From assembly GCA_900315895.1 (NCBI GenBank), contig ONAY01000007.1:1-56929 (forward strand): a stretch of 56,929 bases of DNA. Reading direction: 5' to 3'. The notes beneath the pieces were generated by a model. The model was not told the origin of the DNA. It did no database searches and worked only from the letters and a program-made list of their open reading frames with translations. A program made the translations under genes and the position numbers. Shown piece after piece: positions 16,281 to 24,726 of the stretch. This DNA is from an uncultured Eubacteriales bacterium (lineage in GTDB: Bacteria > Bacillota > Clostridia > Peptostreptococcales > Anaerovoracaceae). The stretch's first letter is position 1. Every line of letters starts with the position of its first letter.

Positions 16281-16795
16281 CAGTCGGAAGAGTTCTTTTC
16301 TCTGAAGAAGAGATTAGAAAGAGAGCAAAAGAAGTAGCTGAACAGATCAACGAGGACTATAAGGGGGAACCGGTATATCTGGTGGTGACCTTAAGGGGAG
16401 CCCTCGTTTGGATGGCAGATGTCATGAAGAACATCAATCTCGAGACAGAGATCGATTTCATCGTGGCTTCCAGCTACAGCGGAACGGATTCCACCGGCGT
16501 GGTGACCATCAAGAAAGACATCGAGGGAGATGTGACCGGAAAGAACGTCATCATAGTCGAGGATATAGTGGATACAGGCACGACCCTTTCCAAGCTTCTG
16601 GGCTATTTCAGAGGCAAGGGCGCAAAGTCTGTTGAGATCTGCTCCATGCTCAGCAAACCTTCCAGACGCAAGGTCGATATCGAACCCAAGTACAATGGAT
16701 TCGTCATCGATGACATGTTCGTCATAGGCTACGGACTGGATTACGAACAGAGATTCCGTAATCTTCCGTTTGTTGGAATAGCGGAGCTTAAGTAG
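16271..16795 (+). CDS. hpt: Hypoxanthine phosphoribosyltransferase
   Basis: A 174-residue type I phosphoribosyltransferase with the PRPP-binding loop VIIVEDIVDTGTTLS and the early LRGALVWMADV segment. It salvages hypoxanthine (and usually guanine) to IMP/GMP with PRPP. It overlaps the DUF1232 gene by 10 bases; the PHP gene follows 2 bases after the stop. Confidence 0.93.
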   Translation: MDVTVGRVLFSEEEIRKRAKEVAEQINEDYKGEPVYLVVTLRGALVWMADVMKNINLETEIDFIVASSYSGTDSTGVVTIKKDIEGDVTGKNVIIVEDIVDTGTTLSKLLGYFRGKGAKSVEICSMLSKPSRRKVDIEPKYNGFVIDDMFVIGYGLDYEQRFRNLPFVGIAELK

Positions 16796-16797
16796 AC

Positions 16798-17607
16798 ATG
16801 GACACATATAAATGCAATTATCACATGCATTCATATTATTCCGATGGCGTCTTAAGTCCTGCTGAACTTGCAAAAAAGTTCTGTGACGAGGAGTATGACG
16901 TCATATCCCTTACGGATCATGACGGTATAGAGGGCGTAAAAGAGTTTCTCGAAAGCTGCGAGGGCCTTGGTATACGCGGAGTTGCAGGAATAGAGTTCGA
17001 CACCAAACTGGAAAATGAGGGAGTGGAATACGAGCTCCATATTTTGGGCTACGGTTTCGATCCCGATAACGAAGAACTCAATTCAGTCTGCTCACGTCTC
17101 AAGGAGATCCGGCACGAGAGGAATGAGAGGCTTTTCGCAGCCCTGAACCAAATGGGATTCGGTCTCGATCTGGAAGAGATGGAGGAAAGGTCTAAAGGAG
17201 GGTATGTAGGAAAACCGGATATTGCAAGGGAGCTTGTCAGGAAAGGTCTTTTGAGTGAGCCCAGGGAGGCTTTCACTGAGAAGGTGTTCGAGCGCCCTGA
17301 GATCAGAAGCATCAGGAAGGAGAAGCTCTCCTCCCGGGAGGCGATCAGATTGATAAGTGAGGCAGGAGGCACAGCCTTTCTTGCTCACCCGGCGAAGATC
17401 AGAGAAATAAGGGGCGAAAGAGGAAGCGAGGAGTTTTTCGAGGAATTGGAAGGGATAATCGTCGCACTGAAAAAATTGGGCCTGAAAGGCATGGAGTGCA
17501 TATATCCCATCAATACGGAAGAAGAGAAATTCAGATTTATACAGCTGGCAGGAAAATATCACCTGCACATTTCTTCCGGCACTGACTTTCACGGAGACGG
17601 CATGTAG
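16798..17607 (+). CDS. PHP-domain phosphoesterase (TrpH/YciV-like), short at its C-terminus
   Basis: A 269-residue PHP protein with the metal-binding motifs in order: HMHSYYSDG, TDHDG, a Glu in GIEFD, HAP-type LAHPAK, and the last SGTDFHG. Relatives hydrolyse 3',5'-bisphosphonucleotides or trim RNA 5' ends. The protein stops only three residues after the last metal-binding His (FHGDGM), while most relatives continue for about 15 residues in a KP...LG segment. No frameshifted continuation is visible downstream. Activity is likely since all ligands remain. Confidence 0.82.
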   Translation: MDTYKCNYHMHSYYSDGVLSPAELAKKFCDEEYDVISLTDHDGIEGVKEFLESCEGLGIRGVAGIEFDTKLENEGVEYELHILGYGFDPDNEELNSVCSRLKEIRHERNERLFAALNQMGFGLDLEEMEERSKGGYVGKPDIARELVRKGLLSEPREAFTEKVFERPEIRSIRKEKLSSREAIRLISEAGGTAFLAHPAKIREIRGERGSEEFFEELEGIIVALKKLGLKGMECIYPINTEEEKFRFIQLAGKYHLHISSGTDFHGDGM

Positions 17608-17653
17608 GACTTTTTAGCAAAGACATTACTTTTTTTAGGAGGTAGCAGGCAAG

Positions 17654-18202
17654 ATGATTTTTGATTTAAAAAAAGTAGTAGCGTCAGTCAGGACAGATGA
17701 TGAATTTAAGGCAGCGCTGAGATCGGATGCGAAGGTGATCTTCCTTCAGAACACATCCATCACAAATGCCGATGAACAGATCAGACTCGCCCATGATTAC
17801 GGCAAGACTGTTTTCATCCATACGGATTTCATGGAGGGAATAGGAAAGGATAAGGCGGGTCTCCAGTATTTGAGAAAACTTGGATGCGACGGAATGCTCT
17901 CCACGAGGACAGGGATGATCCGTCACGGTAAGGATGTAGGTCTTTTGACCGTACAGAGGTTCTTCATCGTGGATACACATTCAGTTGACACCGCCATCGA
18001 TTCCATTAAGATAGGGAAGCCGGACTTTGTTGAGATCATGCCCGGCGTCATCGAAAAGACCATAAAGAGATTCGCTTCTGAAGTTGATACACCGGTGATC
18101 GCCGGAGGTCTCATCAACAAGACCGAGGAAGTGGATCAGGCACTCAGTTCCGGAGCTGTTGCCGTTTCAACCGGTCAGAGTTCGCTTTGGAACTATAGAT
18201 AA
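17654..18202 (+). CDS. glpP: GlpP-type glycerol-3-phosphate-responsive antiterminator
   Basis: A 182-residue protein matching the GlpP family: VIFLQNTSITNADE, HTDFMEGIGKDKAGLQYL, RFFIVDTHSVDTA, DFVEIMPGVIEKTI and PVIAGGLINKTEEV. It is a TIM-barrel-like RNA-binding regulator that, with glycerol 3-phosphate, lets transcription pass terminators ahead of glp genes in Bacillus. No glpF, glpK or glpD is in the window, so its targets lie elsewhere. AGGAGG lies 11 bases before the ATG. A beta-CASP protein gene follows 19 bases after its stop. Confidence 0.88.
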   Translation: MIFDLKKVVASVRTDDEFKAALRSDAKVIFLQNTSITNADEQIRLAHDYGKTVFIHTDFMEGIGKDKAGLQYLRKLGCDGMLSTRTGMIRHGKDVGLLTVQRFFIVDTHSVDTAIDSIKIGKPDFVEIMPGVIEKTIKRFASEVDTPVIAGGLINKTEEVDQALSSGAVAVSTGQSSLWNYR

Positions 18203-18221
18203 GTATTTTGGAGGATGTTTA

Positions 18222-19871
18222 ATGAAGATCAAGTTTTGCGGAGCCACCATTGGGGTGACTGGATCGTGCCATCTCATATCCACAGATAGACACATGGTAC
18301 TTCTGGATTGCGGCCAGTTCCAGGGAAACAAGGAAATGGACGCCCTCAACTATGAGGACTTCCCCTTTGATCCCAAAGCGGTGGAATGTGTGGTATTGAG
18401 CCATGCACACATCGATCATTGCGGCAGGCTTCCGCTCCTCGTAAAGAGAGGATTCAAGGGCGAGATCTACTGCACAGATGCTACGGCGGATCTTTTGAGC
18501 GTAATGCTTCTGGACTCAGCCTACATCCATGAAAAGGATGCAGAGTGGCAGACCAAGAAGAATGCCCGTACAGCCAAGCCGGCAGTGGAGCCCCTGTACA
18601 CCATAAAGGATGCGGAGGAAGCTCTTAAGCACGTAAGACCCATACTCTACGATCAGCTGGTGGAGATCAATGACGAGATGAAGATCGTCTTCAACGATGC
18701 GGGACACATTCTGGGTTCCGCCATCACGGAGATCTGGGTAACAGAGGGAGACAGCACTTCCAAGATCGTCTTCTCCGGTGACCTGGGCGTAAAGGACAGA
18801 CCGATACTCAGGGACCCCAAAAAGATCAAGAAGGCTGATTACCTGATTATGGAATCCACCTACGGCAACAGGCTTCACCCGGAAAACTCGACTTCGATAG
18901 ACAGACTTATAGAAATAACTCTTGATACGGTGAAGCGCGGCGGAAGCGTGATCATTCCCGCCTTTGCGGTAGGTCGTACCCAGGAGCTCATCTACGAGTT
19001 CAACATGTTCTATGAGCATCATCCGGAGTATTCCGAGATACTGGACAAGATCAACGTTTACGTGGACAGCCCCATGGCTACTACAGCCACTGAAGTCTTC
19101 AGAAAGAATGCTCAGGTGTTTGACGACGAGACCAAGGAGTACATACTTTCCGGCGACAATCCTCTGGACTTCAAGAACCTGAAGTTCACCAGGAGCACTG
19201 AAGAGTCACAGGCTCTAAATACAGACAAGACTCCGAAGATCATAATCAGTGCTTCCGGAATGTGCGAAGCCGGCCGAATCAGACACCATCTGAAGCATAA
19301 CCTCTGGGACCCCAAGAACAGCATAGTTTTCGTGGGATATCAGGCAGAAGGAACTCTGGGACGAGCAATAATCGACGGAGCCACCGAAGTCAAGCTCTTC
19401 GGTGAGACCGTTCTTGTGAAGGCTGAGATCCACAATCTGGAAGGATTCTCAGGCCACGCAGACCAGGCTGGACTTCTGGATTGGCTCAGCGGATTCCAGA
19501 AGATCCCCAAGAAGATCTTCCTGGTCCACGGTGAGGAACAGTCCAAGATCGACTTTGCCAAGAAGGTCCAGGAGGAACTGGGACTCTCCACAACGCCTAT
19601 CTTCAACAACTGCGAATTCGAACTGGAGAACGGAGAACTGGTCTCCACAGACGAGGTAATCAAGGAAGCCATCGTAGACAAGGAAGGCCTTGAGGCCATC
19701 AGAGAGAGGATCAAGACCATCGAAGCAGGAGTTCAGAACATCCTTGCTCAGACGGATTCCGCCGTAAACTCTGATAAGATCACTCCCGAAAGGATGAAGG
19801 AGATCAACAATATCATCCTGGAGCTGGAGAAGGCTTCAATGAATCTGGGATCAGTTGTAACCAAAGAGTAA
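18222..19871 (+). CDS. Metallo-beta-lactamase/beta-CASP protein (RNase J/CPSF-like)
   Basis: A 549-residue protein. The MBL signature HAHIDHCG puts ligands at His61, His63, Asp65 and His66; later motifs are DAGHILGSA, SGDLG, the beta-CASP motif B SPMATTATE region, SASGMCEAGR, and the C-terminal SGHADQ with the last His. This set matches prokaryotic CPSF-like and YsiC-type exo/endoribonucleases. A C-terminal helical extension (about 90 residues) is unlike the KH or RNase J tails. ATG 18222 follows GGAGG; the longer frame from 18159 overlaps glpP. Confidence 0.88.
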   Translation: MKIKFCGATIGVTGSCHLISTDRHMVLLDCGQFQGNKEMDALNYEDFPFDPKAVECVVLSHAHIDHCGRLPLLVKRGFKGEIYCTDATADLLSVMLLDSAYIHEKDAEWQTKKNARTAKPAVEPLYTIKDAEEALKHVRPILYDQLVEINDEMKIVFNDAGHILGSAITEIWVTEGDSTSKIVFSGDLGVKDRPILRDPKKIKKADYLIMESTYGNRLHPENSTSIDRLIEITLDTVKRGGSVIIPAFAVGRTQELIYEFNMFYEHHPEYSEILDKINVYVDSPMATTATEVFRKNAQVFDDETKEYILSGDNPLDFKNLKFTRSTEESQALNTDKTPKIIISASGMCEAGRIRHHLKHNLWDPKNSIVFVGYQAEGTLGRAIIDGATEVKLFGETVLVKAEIHNLEGFSGHADQAGLLDWLSGFQKIPKKIFLVHGEEQSKIDFAKKVQEELGLSTTPIFNNCEFELENGELVSTDEVIKEAIVDKEGLEAIRERIKTIEAGVQNILAQTDSAVNSDKITPERMKEINNIILELEKASMNLGSVVTKE

Positions 19872-19883
19872 GGGGAGATAATT

Positions 19884-20501
19884 ATGAAGGACGCTATCAT
19901 CATCGGCATAGCCGGCGGCACCGGCTGCGGCAAGAGCACAATGATCAGAAAGATCAAGGAAGAGTTCAACGACGAGATATCTATCCTTAGTCACGATTTC
20001 TATTATAAGCAGCATAATGATATAACCTTCGAGGAGCGCAAGAAGATCAACTATGACCATCCCAACGCCTTCGATACGGATATCATGATTCAGCACATCA
20101 AAGAGCTGGCCAAGGGCAATCCCATCGAAAGACCCGTATATGATTTCACCATTCATAACAGAGTGGATGAGACGGTGAGGGTGGAGCCCGCCAGAGTAAT
20201 AGTCGTAGAAGGGATCCTGATCTTCGAAAACAAGGAGCTGAGAGATCTGTGCGACATAAAGGTATACATCGATACCGATGCCGATGTCAGGATAATCAGA
20301 AGGATCTTGAGGGATGTGAACGAGAGAGGAAGAACTCTGGACAACATAGTCCAGCAGTATCTGACCACAGTTAAGCCCATGCACGATGAGTTCGTGGAGC
20401 CCTCCAAGAGGTACGCCGACATAATCGTACCAGAAGGAGGCTTCAACAAGGTGGCTCTGGACATGCTGAACGAGAGGATACATGCTCTTCTGAGAGACTG
20501 A
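19884..20501 (+). CDS. udk: Uridine kinase
   Basis: A 205-residue P-loop kinase with Walker A GGTGCGKST at residues 10-18, the substrate loop SHDFYYKQH, DHPNAFD, and the lid RILRDVNERGR. It phosphorylates uridine and cytidine with ATP or GTP for pyrimidine salvage. It sits 12 bases after the MBL gene and is closed by a strong terminator, so glpP, the MBL gene and udk may be one unit. Confidence 0.94.
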   Translation: MKDAIIIGIAGGTGCGKSTMIRKIKEEFNDEISILSHDFYYKQHNDITFEERKKINYDHPNAFDTDIMIQHIKELAKGNPIERPVYDFTIHNRVDETVRVEPARVIVVEGILIFENKELRDLCDIKVYIDTDADVRIIRRILRDVNERGRTLDNIVQQYLTTVKPMHDEFVEPSKRYADIIVPEGGFNKVALDMLNERIHALLRD

Positions 20502-20521
20502 GCGTCATGACATAGTTACGG

Positions 20522-20551
20522 AACTGCAGGCAAAAACACCTGCAGTTTTTT
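20522..20551 (+). terminator. Rho-independent terminator after udk
   Basis: Perfect 9-bp stem AACTGCAGG / CCTGCAGTT with an 8-base loop, followed by T4. Confidence 0.9.
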
Positions 20552-20599
20552 GTTGCTGTAAACAGCGGCGCAAAAAATGGCAACACGAGGGAGGCATAC

Positions 20600-20653
20600 T
20601 TGCCAAATTGGCAATGGAGCAATATGCTCAAGAGGAATAAAATTACGGTAATT
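20600..20653 (+). promoter_or_regulatory. Cluster of three perfect palindromes upstream of a phage-type regulator gene
   Basis: Three perfect inverted repeats follow one another: TTGCCA-AAT-TGGCAA (20600-20614), GAGCA-ATA-TGCTC (20617-20629) and AATTAC-G-GTAATT (20641-20653). A further ATGGCAA half-site is at about 20577. They are 48 bases from the ATG at 20701. The first has a 15-base two-fold operator shape. I see no other gene in the 200 bases between udk and 20701. Confidence 0.55.
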
Positions 20654-20700
20654 GAATATTGCTTTGCTTAGAATCGAGTGATCGGAGAAAGGGAGAGATT

Positions 20701-21105
20701 ATGAATGATTTTCAGCAGCTTAAGGACAGGAACTTTGTGCTTCCGCAGACAGTTTACCGTCAGGCTTTGTATGCCATCAAAGACCTGGACAGACTGAGAA
20801 AGAAACTGGAATATCTCAGGTCTGAGGCCTACGATATCAAGGGAAGAGACCCCAACGATATAGTGGGACAGAGCGGATATGTTTCAGATAGAATGGCGGA
20901 TAAGGCGGTGGAGATAGCCTCTACCCAGGCCAGGATAAAAGCCATAGAGGACGCCTTCCAGACCATCCCCTTCGAATACCGAGATGGCATAGAGGACAAG
21001 CTTGTGTACGATGTGCCATACGATCTGGGACACTCCATAAACACCTGGAAGAAGTATCAGCAGAGACTGATATTCAGGGTGGCAGTGAACCTCAGGATCA
21101 TTTAA
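20701..21105 (+). CDS. Small protein resembling phage RinA/ArpU-type regulators
   Basis: A 134-residue protein with an N-terminal LPQTVYRQALYAIKD helix, a coiled-coil middle, and a C-terminal basic segment (NTWKKYQQRLIFRVA) that looks like a helix-turn-helix end. This layout recalls small proteins found in clostridial prophages, related to late-gene regulators. The family call is from memory and tentative. ATG 20701 follows GGGAGAG. No other phage gene is nearby, so it may be a lone domesticated gene or a remnant. It lies directly before the Tad pilus locus. Confidence 0.5.
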   Translation: MNDFQQLKDRNFVLPQTVYRQALYAIKDLDRLRKKLEYLRSEAYDIKGRDPNDIVGQSGYVSDRMADKAVEIASTQARIKAIEDAFQTIPFEYRDGIEDKLVYDVPYDLGHSINTWKKYQQRLIFRVAVNLRII

Positions 21106-21200
21106 ATTGTTCCTCAAAAAATGCAATCTATTTTTGAAAATGGGCTGAAAAGGATGTTTTGACGTGATATGATGATATCAAGTTAAAGACTAAAGGAGAG

Positions 21201-21226
21201 AAACGCGGGCGTAAGGTCCGCGTTTT
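21201..21226 (+). terminator. Hairpin with short T-run before the Tad locus
   Basis: 8-bp stem AAACGCGG / CCGCGTTT with a 9-base loop, then TG. It may end the regulator transcript, or form a leader structure for the pilus operon since it lies only 11 bases before the tadZ start codon. Confidence 0.5.
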
Positions 21227-21236
21227 GTCATATGCC

Positions 21237-22112
21237 ATGAAGATCAAGATATGTTTGTCAGAGGAGGAACTGGGCTTAAGGCTTGCGAAAAGGTTTTCGG
21301 AACTTTCGCCGGGGATCCAGACGGAGGTGTGCTCCAAGGTAAAAGGTGAGTACGACTTCGTTATAAAGGATCGTGACCTGAAGGATATTTTCCCTGTTTC
21401 AGAGGCTTTGGACAGAATGGAAGACGAGTACTTCAAAAGAACGGGAAAAAGGCTCCAGAGATCAAATAAAGGCCCCAGAGGCCTTTTTCTTTTTACATCC
21501 GGTACGGGAGGAAGCGGGCTCACGGCAGTGGCCTTTACCTTTGCAAGGCACATTGCCGGCAAACTAAATGAGAAGGTGCTGTTCATCGATACTGATTCCT
21601 GGGGCCCCCTGGATTATCTGGAAGCCGGAAGCGAAGTAAAGCCGAGCTCAAGGGAGCTTATGTACAAGATCAGGACGGGATCTGAAACGGATCTCAGCCG
21701 CTATATATCAAGGGACAGGTACGGCCCGGAAGTTATCACGGTGAAAGATCCATCCAAAGATGAGCTCCTTGGGATCCTGGAGGCTTCAGACTGCAGATTC
21801 GGAGTGATCTCCGGCAGGTCCATACCCATAAAAGGGTCGGCCAGGATAGAAGTGGTCAACGAATGGGATAAAAGGAACCCGCCACGGGACCCGGAGTCAG
21901 ACCTCAGGATCTCTAACAAGGGTTCCATGGTACCTGAGGACCCGGAGTCCTTTATTTCTGAAGGCGGTAGAGTGAAGATCGATATGTCAGGGGACTTTGC
22001 CCTGGCAGTGAGGAAAGTGTTCAGGGAGGTCATAGACAGCTATGGTTACGGAAGACCTGAAAAAAGCAGTCCTGGAGGATGCAAGGAAGGCCATGATGGA
22101 GGATCACGATGA
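21237..22112 (+). CDS. tadZ: TadZ/CpaE-like pilus ATPase with degenerate P-loop
   Basis: A 291-residue MinD/ParA-fold protein at the head of the Tad locus. The N-terminal ~75 residues form a receiver-like atypical domain (IKICLSEEELGLRL). The P-loop reads SGTGGSGLTAVA where active MinD proteins have KGGxGKT, so the Walker lysines are missing. The second strand FIDTDSWG retains the Walker B Asp. Family members locate the pilus machine at the cell pole and are often poor ATPases. ATG 21237 has no good ribosome site; it overlaps tadA by 71 bases. Confidence 0.75.
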   Translation: MKIKICLSEEELGLRLAKRFSELSPGIQTEVCSKVKGEYDFVIKDRDLKDIFPVSEALDRMEDEYFKRTGKRLQRSNKGPRGLFLFTSGTGGSGLTAVAFTFARHIAGKLNEKVLFIDTDSWGPLDYLEAGSEVKPSSRELMYKIRTGSETDLSRYISRDRYGPEVITVKDPSKDELLGILEASDCRFGVISGRSIPIKGSARIEVVNEWDKRNPPRDPESDLRISNKGSMVPEDPESFISEGGRVKIDMSGDFALAVRKVFREVIDSYGYGRPEKSSPGGCKEGHDGGSR

Positions 22113-23259
22113 TCCTAAGTCTGTCATAATTGAAACTGTCTTTCGAAAAGACGAAGCCCGGGAGCTTGGATGGGAGGAACTGGATGAGCTTATCCAGAGC
22201 ACCTATCTTATGACCAGGGGAAAGCTGGGGATACTGGATCCTCTTGCGGAGGACGAGGATGTGACCGAGATAATGGTCAACGGCAAGGACAGTATTTTTT
22301 ACGAGAAGAACGGCCGGATCGAAAGGTATGGACTGAGTTTCAATACCACGGAAGATCTGGAGGATGTCATGAGAAACATAGCAGGAAGTGTCCACAGAGA
22401 GATAAATGAGCTGAATCCCATAGTGGATGCGAGGCTGGAGGATGGTTCCCGAGTGAACGGGGTATACAAAAATATTGCTCTGAACGGCCCCATCCTCACC
22501 ATAAGGAAATTCTCCGGAAAGTACATCACCATGGATGATCTTGTGGGAAACGGGACAGTTACAGACAGGCAGGCAGAATTTCTCAGAGCACTGGTGGAAT
22601 CAGGCTACAATCTCTTTATCTCCGGAGGCACGTCATCAGGCAAGACCACCCTCCTGAATGCTCTTTCGGACTATATCCCGAAAGAGGAGAGGGTGATCGT
22701 GATCGAAGATTCCATGGAACTGAAACTCAGTCACATCGAAAACATAGTTCACATGGAGTGCAGGAACGCAAACTCCCGGGGGAAAGGTCTTGTTACCATG
22801 GCTGATCTGATCAAGACCAGCTTAAGGATGCGTCCGGACAGGATCATAGTGGGAGAGGTCAGAGGAGGAGAGGTAGTGGATATGCTTCAAGCGATGAACA
22901 CCGGCCACTCAGGCTCCATGTCCACGGGACACGGTAATTCTACGGAAGGTATGCTCAAAAGACTGGAGTCCATGTATCTAATGTCTGTGCCCCTTAACGT
23001 GGACGCCATCAGAGCTCAGATAGCAGAAGGGGTGGATGTTTTGATCCATCTGGAGCGTGACAGATACGGAAAGAGGCGCATAGTGGAGATGAAGGAATTA
23101 CTTGGCTATGAAAATGGAGAATTCGCCTTAAACAACCTGATGCTGAATGGTAGAGGAATGAAGGACCTGAGAAAGGCAGAGGAAAGGAGCTCGAGGCATG
23201 TGGAAATTCTTCGCCGGGGCACCGGCAGTTGGATTGTTCCTGGGGAAACTGTATTTTGA
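22042..23259 (+). CDS. tadA: TadA/CpaF secretion ATPase
   Basis: A 405-residue type II/IV secretion ATPase. Walker A GGTSSGKTT is at 195-203, the Asp-box around VIEDSMELKL, Walker B RPDRIIVGEVRG, and the His-box HSGSMSTGHGNS. It powers assembly of the Flp pilus, probably as a hexamer on the cytoplasmic face. The start lies inside tadZ with GGGAGG about 11 bases upstream. Confidence 0.92.
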   Translation: MVTEDLKKAVLEDARKAMMEDHDDPKSVIIETVFRKDEARELGWEELDELIQSTYLMTRGKLGILDPLAEDEDVTEIMVNGKDSIFYEKNGRIERYGLSFNTTEDLEDVMRNIAGSVHREINELNPIVDARLEDGSRVNGVYKNIALNGPILTIRKFSGKYITMDDLVGNGTVTDRQAEFLRALVESGYNLFISGGTSSGKTTLLNALSDYIPKEERVIVIEDSMELKLSHIENIVHMECRNANSRGKGLVTMADLIKTSLRMRPDRIIVGEVRGGEVVDMLQAMNTGHSGSMSTGHGNSTEGMLKRLESMYLMSVPLNVDAIRAQIAEGVDVLIHLERDRYGKRRIVEMKELLGYENGEFALNNLMLNGRGMKDLRKAEERSSRHVEILRRGTGSWIVPGETVF

Positions 23260-23902
23260 CAGCTTGATCGCAGGTGCGGCTCTTACGGTCCTTTTGCTCC
23301 TTCTTTATCCATATTTCAGAAGGATGGAGGATGAAAAGGCCAAAAGGGAACTGCTCATACAGTTCAAGGATCTGCTTTATTCTCTGGCAGCCTCGTTTTC
23401 GGTGGGAAGGAGCATGAGACAGGCCCTGAAGGAGTCTCTGGATTTCTGGGGCAACACCTACGGAGAAAAGGACCGCATAGTTATGGAGGTCAGAAGGATG
23501 ATAAGGGGAATGGAGGATGCTAATGAGACTGACGTAACGGTGCTCAGGGACTTTGCTGAGCGGTCGGGATTGAGAGATATAATGGATTTCGTAAATGTCT
23601 ATGAGAGCAGCAAGTCCACAGGTGCGGACATGGGAAGAGCCATAGCCCGTGCCACAGGAGTGATCGCTGACAGGATAGATATGGACAGGGAATTAAAATC
23701 GATGATGGCTGCAAAGCTTTCGGAGGGAAGAATAGTGGGTCTCGCCCCGGTGGCGCTGGTGCTGGCCATGAGAGTGTTTGCGCCGGGCTATATGGAGCCT
23801 ATGTACTCAACTGCTTCAGGTGCCATGGCAGCCTTGATATCGCTGTCCCTTTCGGGGGTCGCGATCTTCATGACAGAAAGGATAAACAGAGTTGATTTTT
23901 GA
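23198..23902 (+). CDS. tadB: TadB inner-membrane platform protein
   Basis: A 234-residue membrane protein: two N-terminal helices (about 8-40), a cytoplasmic GspF-type domain with the FSVGRSMRQAL motif, and two C-terminal helices (about 175-225). With TadC it makes the membrane platform of the pilus. It starts inside tadA (62-base overlap) and overlaps tadC. Confidence 0.85.
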   Translation: MWKFFAGAPAVGLFLGKLYFDSLIAGAALTVLLLLLYPYFRRMEDEKAKRELLIQFKDLLYSLAASFSVGRSMRQALKESLDFWGNTYGEKDRIVMEVRRMIRGMEDANETDVTVLRDFAERSGLRDIMDFVNVYESSKSTGADMGRAIARATGVIADRIDMDRELKSMMAAKLSEGRIVGLAPVALVLAMRVFAPGYMEPMYSTASGAMAALISLSLSGVAIFMTERINRVDF

Positions 23903-24404
23903 GGCCGGCAGTAAAAAGAAAGAAAAAGAGAGGCGACAGAGGGAAAAACAGGATATCGTCATGGAGCTTCCGGGGTTTTTGGATCAGGTGCTGCTTTTGA
24001 TGGACTCGGGGCTGATCTTAAGAGACGCTTTCATGAAGGTGGCGAAAGAGTATGAGACCGTGCCTGCGAGGGACAGAGGATTCTTCAGGGGAAGAGTCCT
24101 GGATATAGCTTTGAACTCAAGAAGGACCGGCGATGATGTTATAGCGCTGTTTTATGATTTTTCCTGCAGGACGGATGTGAAGGAACTGAAGAAGGCAGGG
24201 AATTTTTTGTATGAAAACAGAAACCGCGGCACTGAGATCTGGGACAGGCTTTCGGAGTTATCTGAGGGCCTGTGGCAGGAGAGAAAAAGATTGTGCCTGG
24301 AAAGGATGCGCATAGCCGAGACAAAGATGAGCTTTCCGCTGGGCATCATGCTCATCTCGCTGATACTTATGACATCAGCCCCTGCGATCATGCAGATTAC
24401 ATAG
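23892..24404 (+). CDS. tadC: TadC-like platform protein, short form
   Basis: A 170-residue protein with one GspF-type domain (PGFLDQVLLLMDSGLILRDAF, then ETKMSFPLG) and one C-terminal membrane helix ending in PAIMQIT. Usual TadC proteins are near 300 residues with N-terminal helices; here they are absent. The TTG at 23892 is the only start that keeps the full charged N-terminus; it overlaps tadB by 11 bases. An internal ATG at residue 24 is possible. Confidence 0.75.
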   Translation: MIFEAGSKKKEKERRQREKQDIVMELPGFLDQVLLLMDSGLILRDAFMKVAKEYETVPARDRGFFRGRVLDIALNSRRTGDDVIALFYDFSCRTDVKELKKAGNFLYENRNRGTEIWDRLSELSEGLWQERKRLCLERMRIAETKMSFPLGIMLISLILMTSAPAIMQIT

Positions 24405-24421
24405 AAAAGGAGGTATTGGAA

Positions 24422-24571
24422 ATGAAAAGGTTATTCAACAAGAGGGGGATGGAGATGGTCCAGGTGGCCATACTTGTGGCTATAGCTGTGGCCCTTGGAC
24501 TCATCTTCAAATCTCAGATCACGGACTTCGTGAACGATACGTTTTCTTCGCTCAATAAAGCGAGGTTCTGA
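24422..24571 (+). CDS. flp: Flp1-like type IVb pilin
   Basis: A 49-residue pilin: basic leader MKRLFNKRG, then a membrane helix MEMVQVAILVAIAVALGLIF and a short polar tail. AAGGAGG lies 10 bases before the ATG, the best ribosome site in the locus, as expected for the major subunit. A Gly9-Met10-Glu11 junction resembles a prepilin-peptidase site. It was too short for routine ORF calling. Confidence 0.8.
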   Translation: MKRLFNKRGMEMVQVAILVAIAVALGLIFKSQITDFVNDTFSSLNKARF

Positions 24572-24726
24572 TGAAGATCGTTGAAGCTGCGCTGACGGTT
24601 CCCATGACTATCCTGATCATGGTCAGTCTCATTGGGCTGATGATGACGTTCTATACGGCCCTCACGGATCAGGTGACGGAACACGATGCGTACAGAGCGA
24701 GGACTTATGAGACGATGGAGATCTGA
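24571..24726 (+). CDS. 51-residue TadE-like pseudopilin
   Basis: MKIVEAALTVPM followed by a membrane helix (TILIMVSLIGLMM) and a polar tail. The EAALTVP start matches the N-terminus of TadE-type pseudopilins. Its ATG overlaps the flp stop (TGATG), and its end overlaps the next gene, so it is embedded in the pilus operon. Real translation is likely because of this coupling and the TadE-like signature. Confidence 0.65.
   Translation: MKIVEAALTVPMTILIMVSLIGLMMTFYTALTDQVTEHDAYRARTYETMEI

Noticed and set aside
21159-21187. TTGACG as -35 of a tadZ promoter
   Set aside because: No acceptable -10 at 16-18 bases; the Tad operon promoter could not be placed with confidence.
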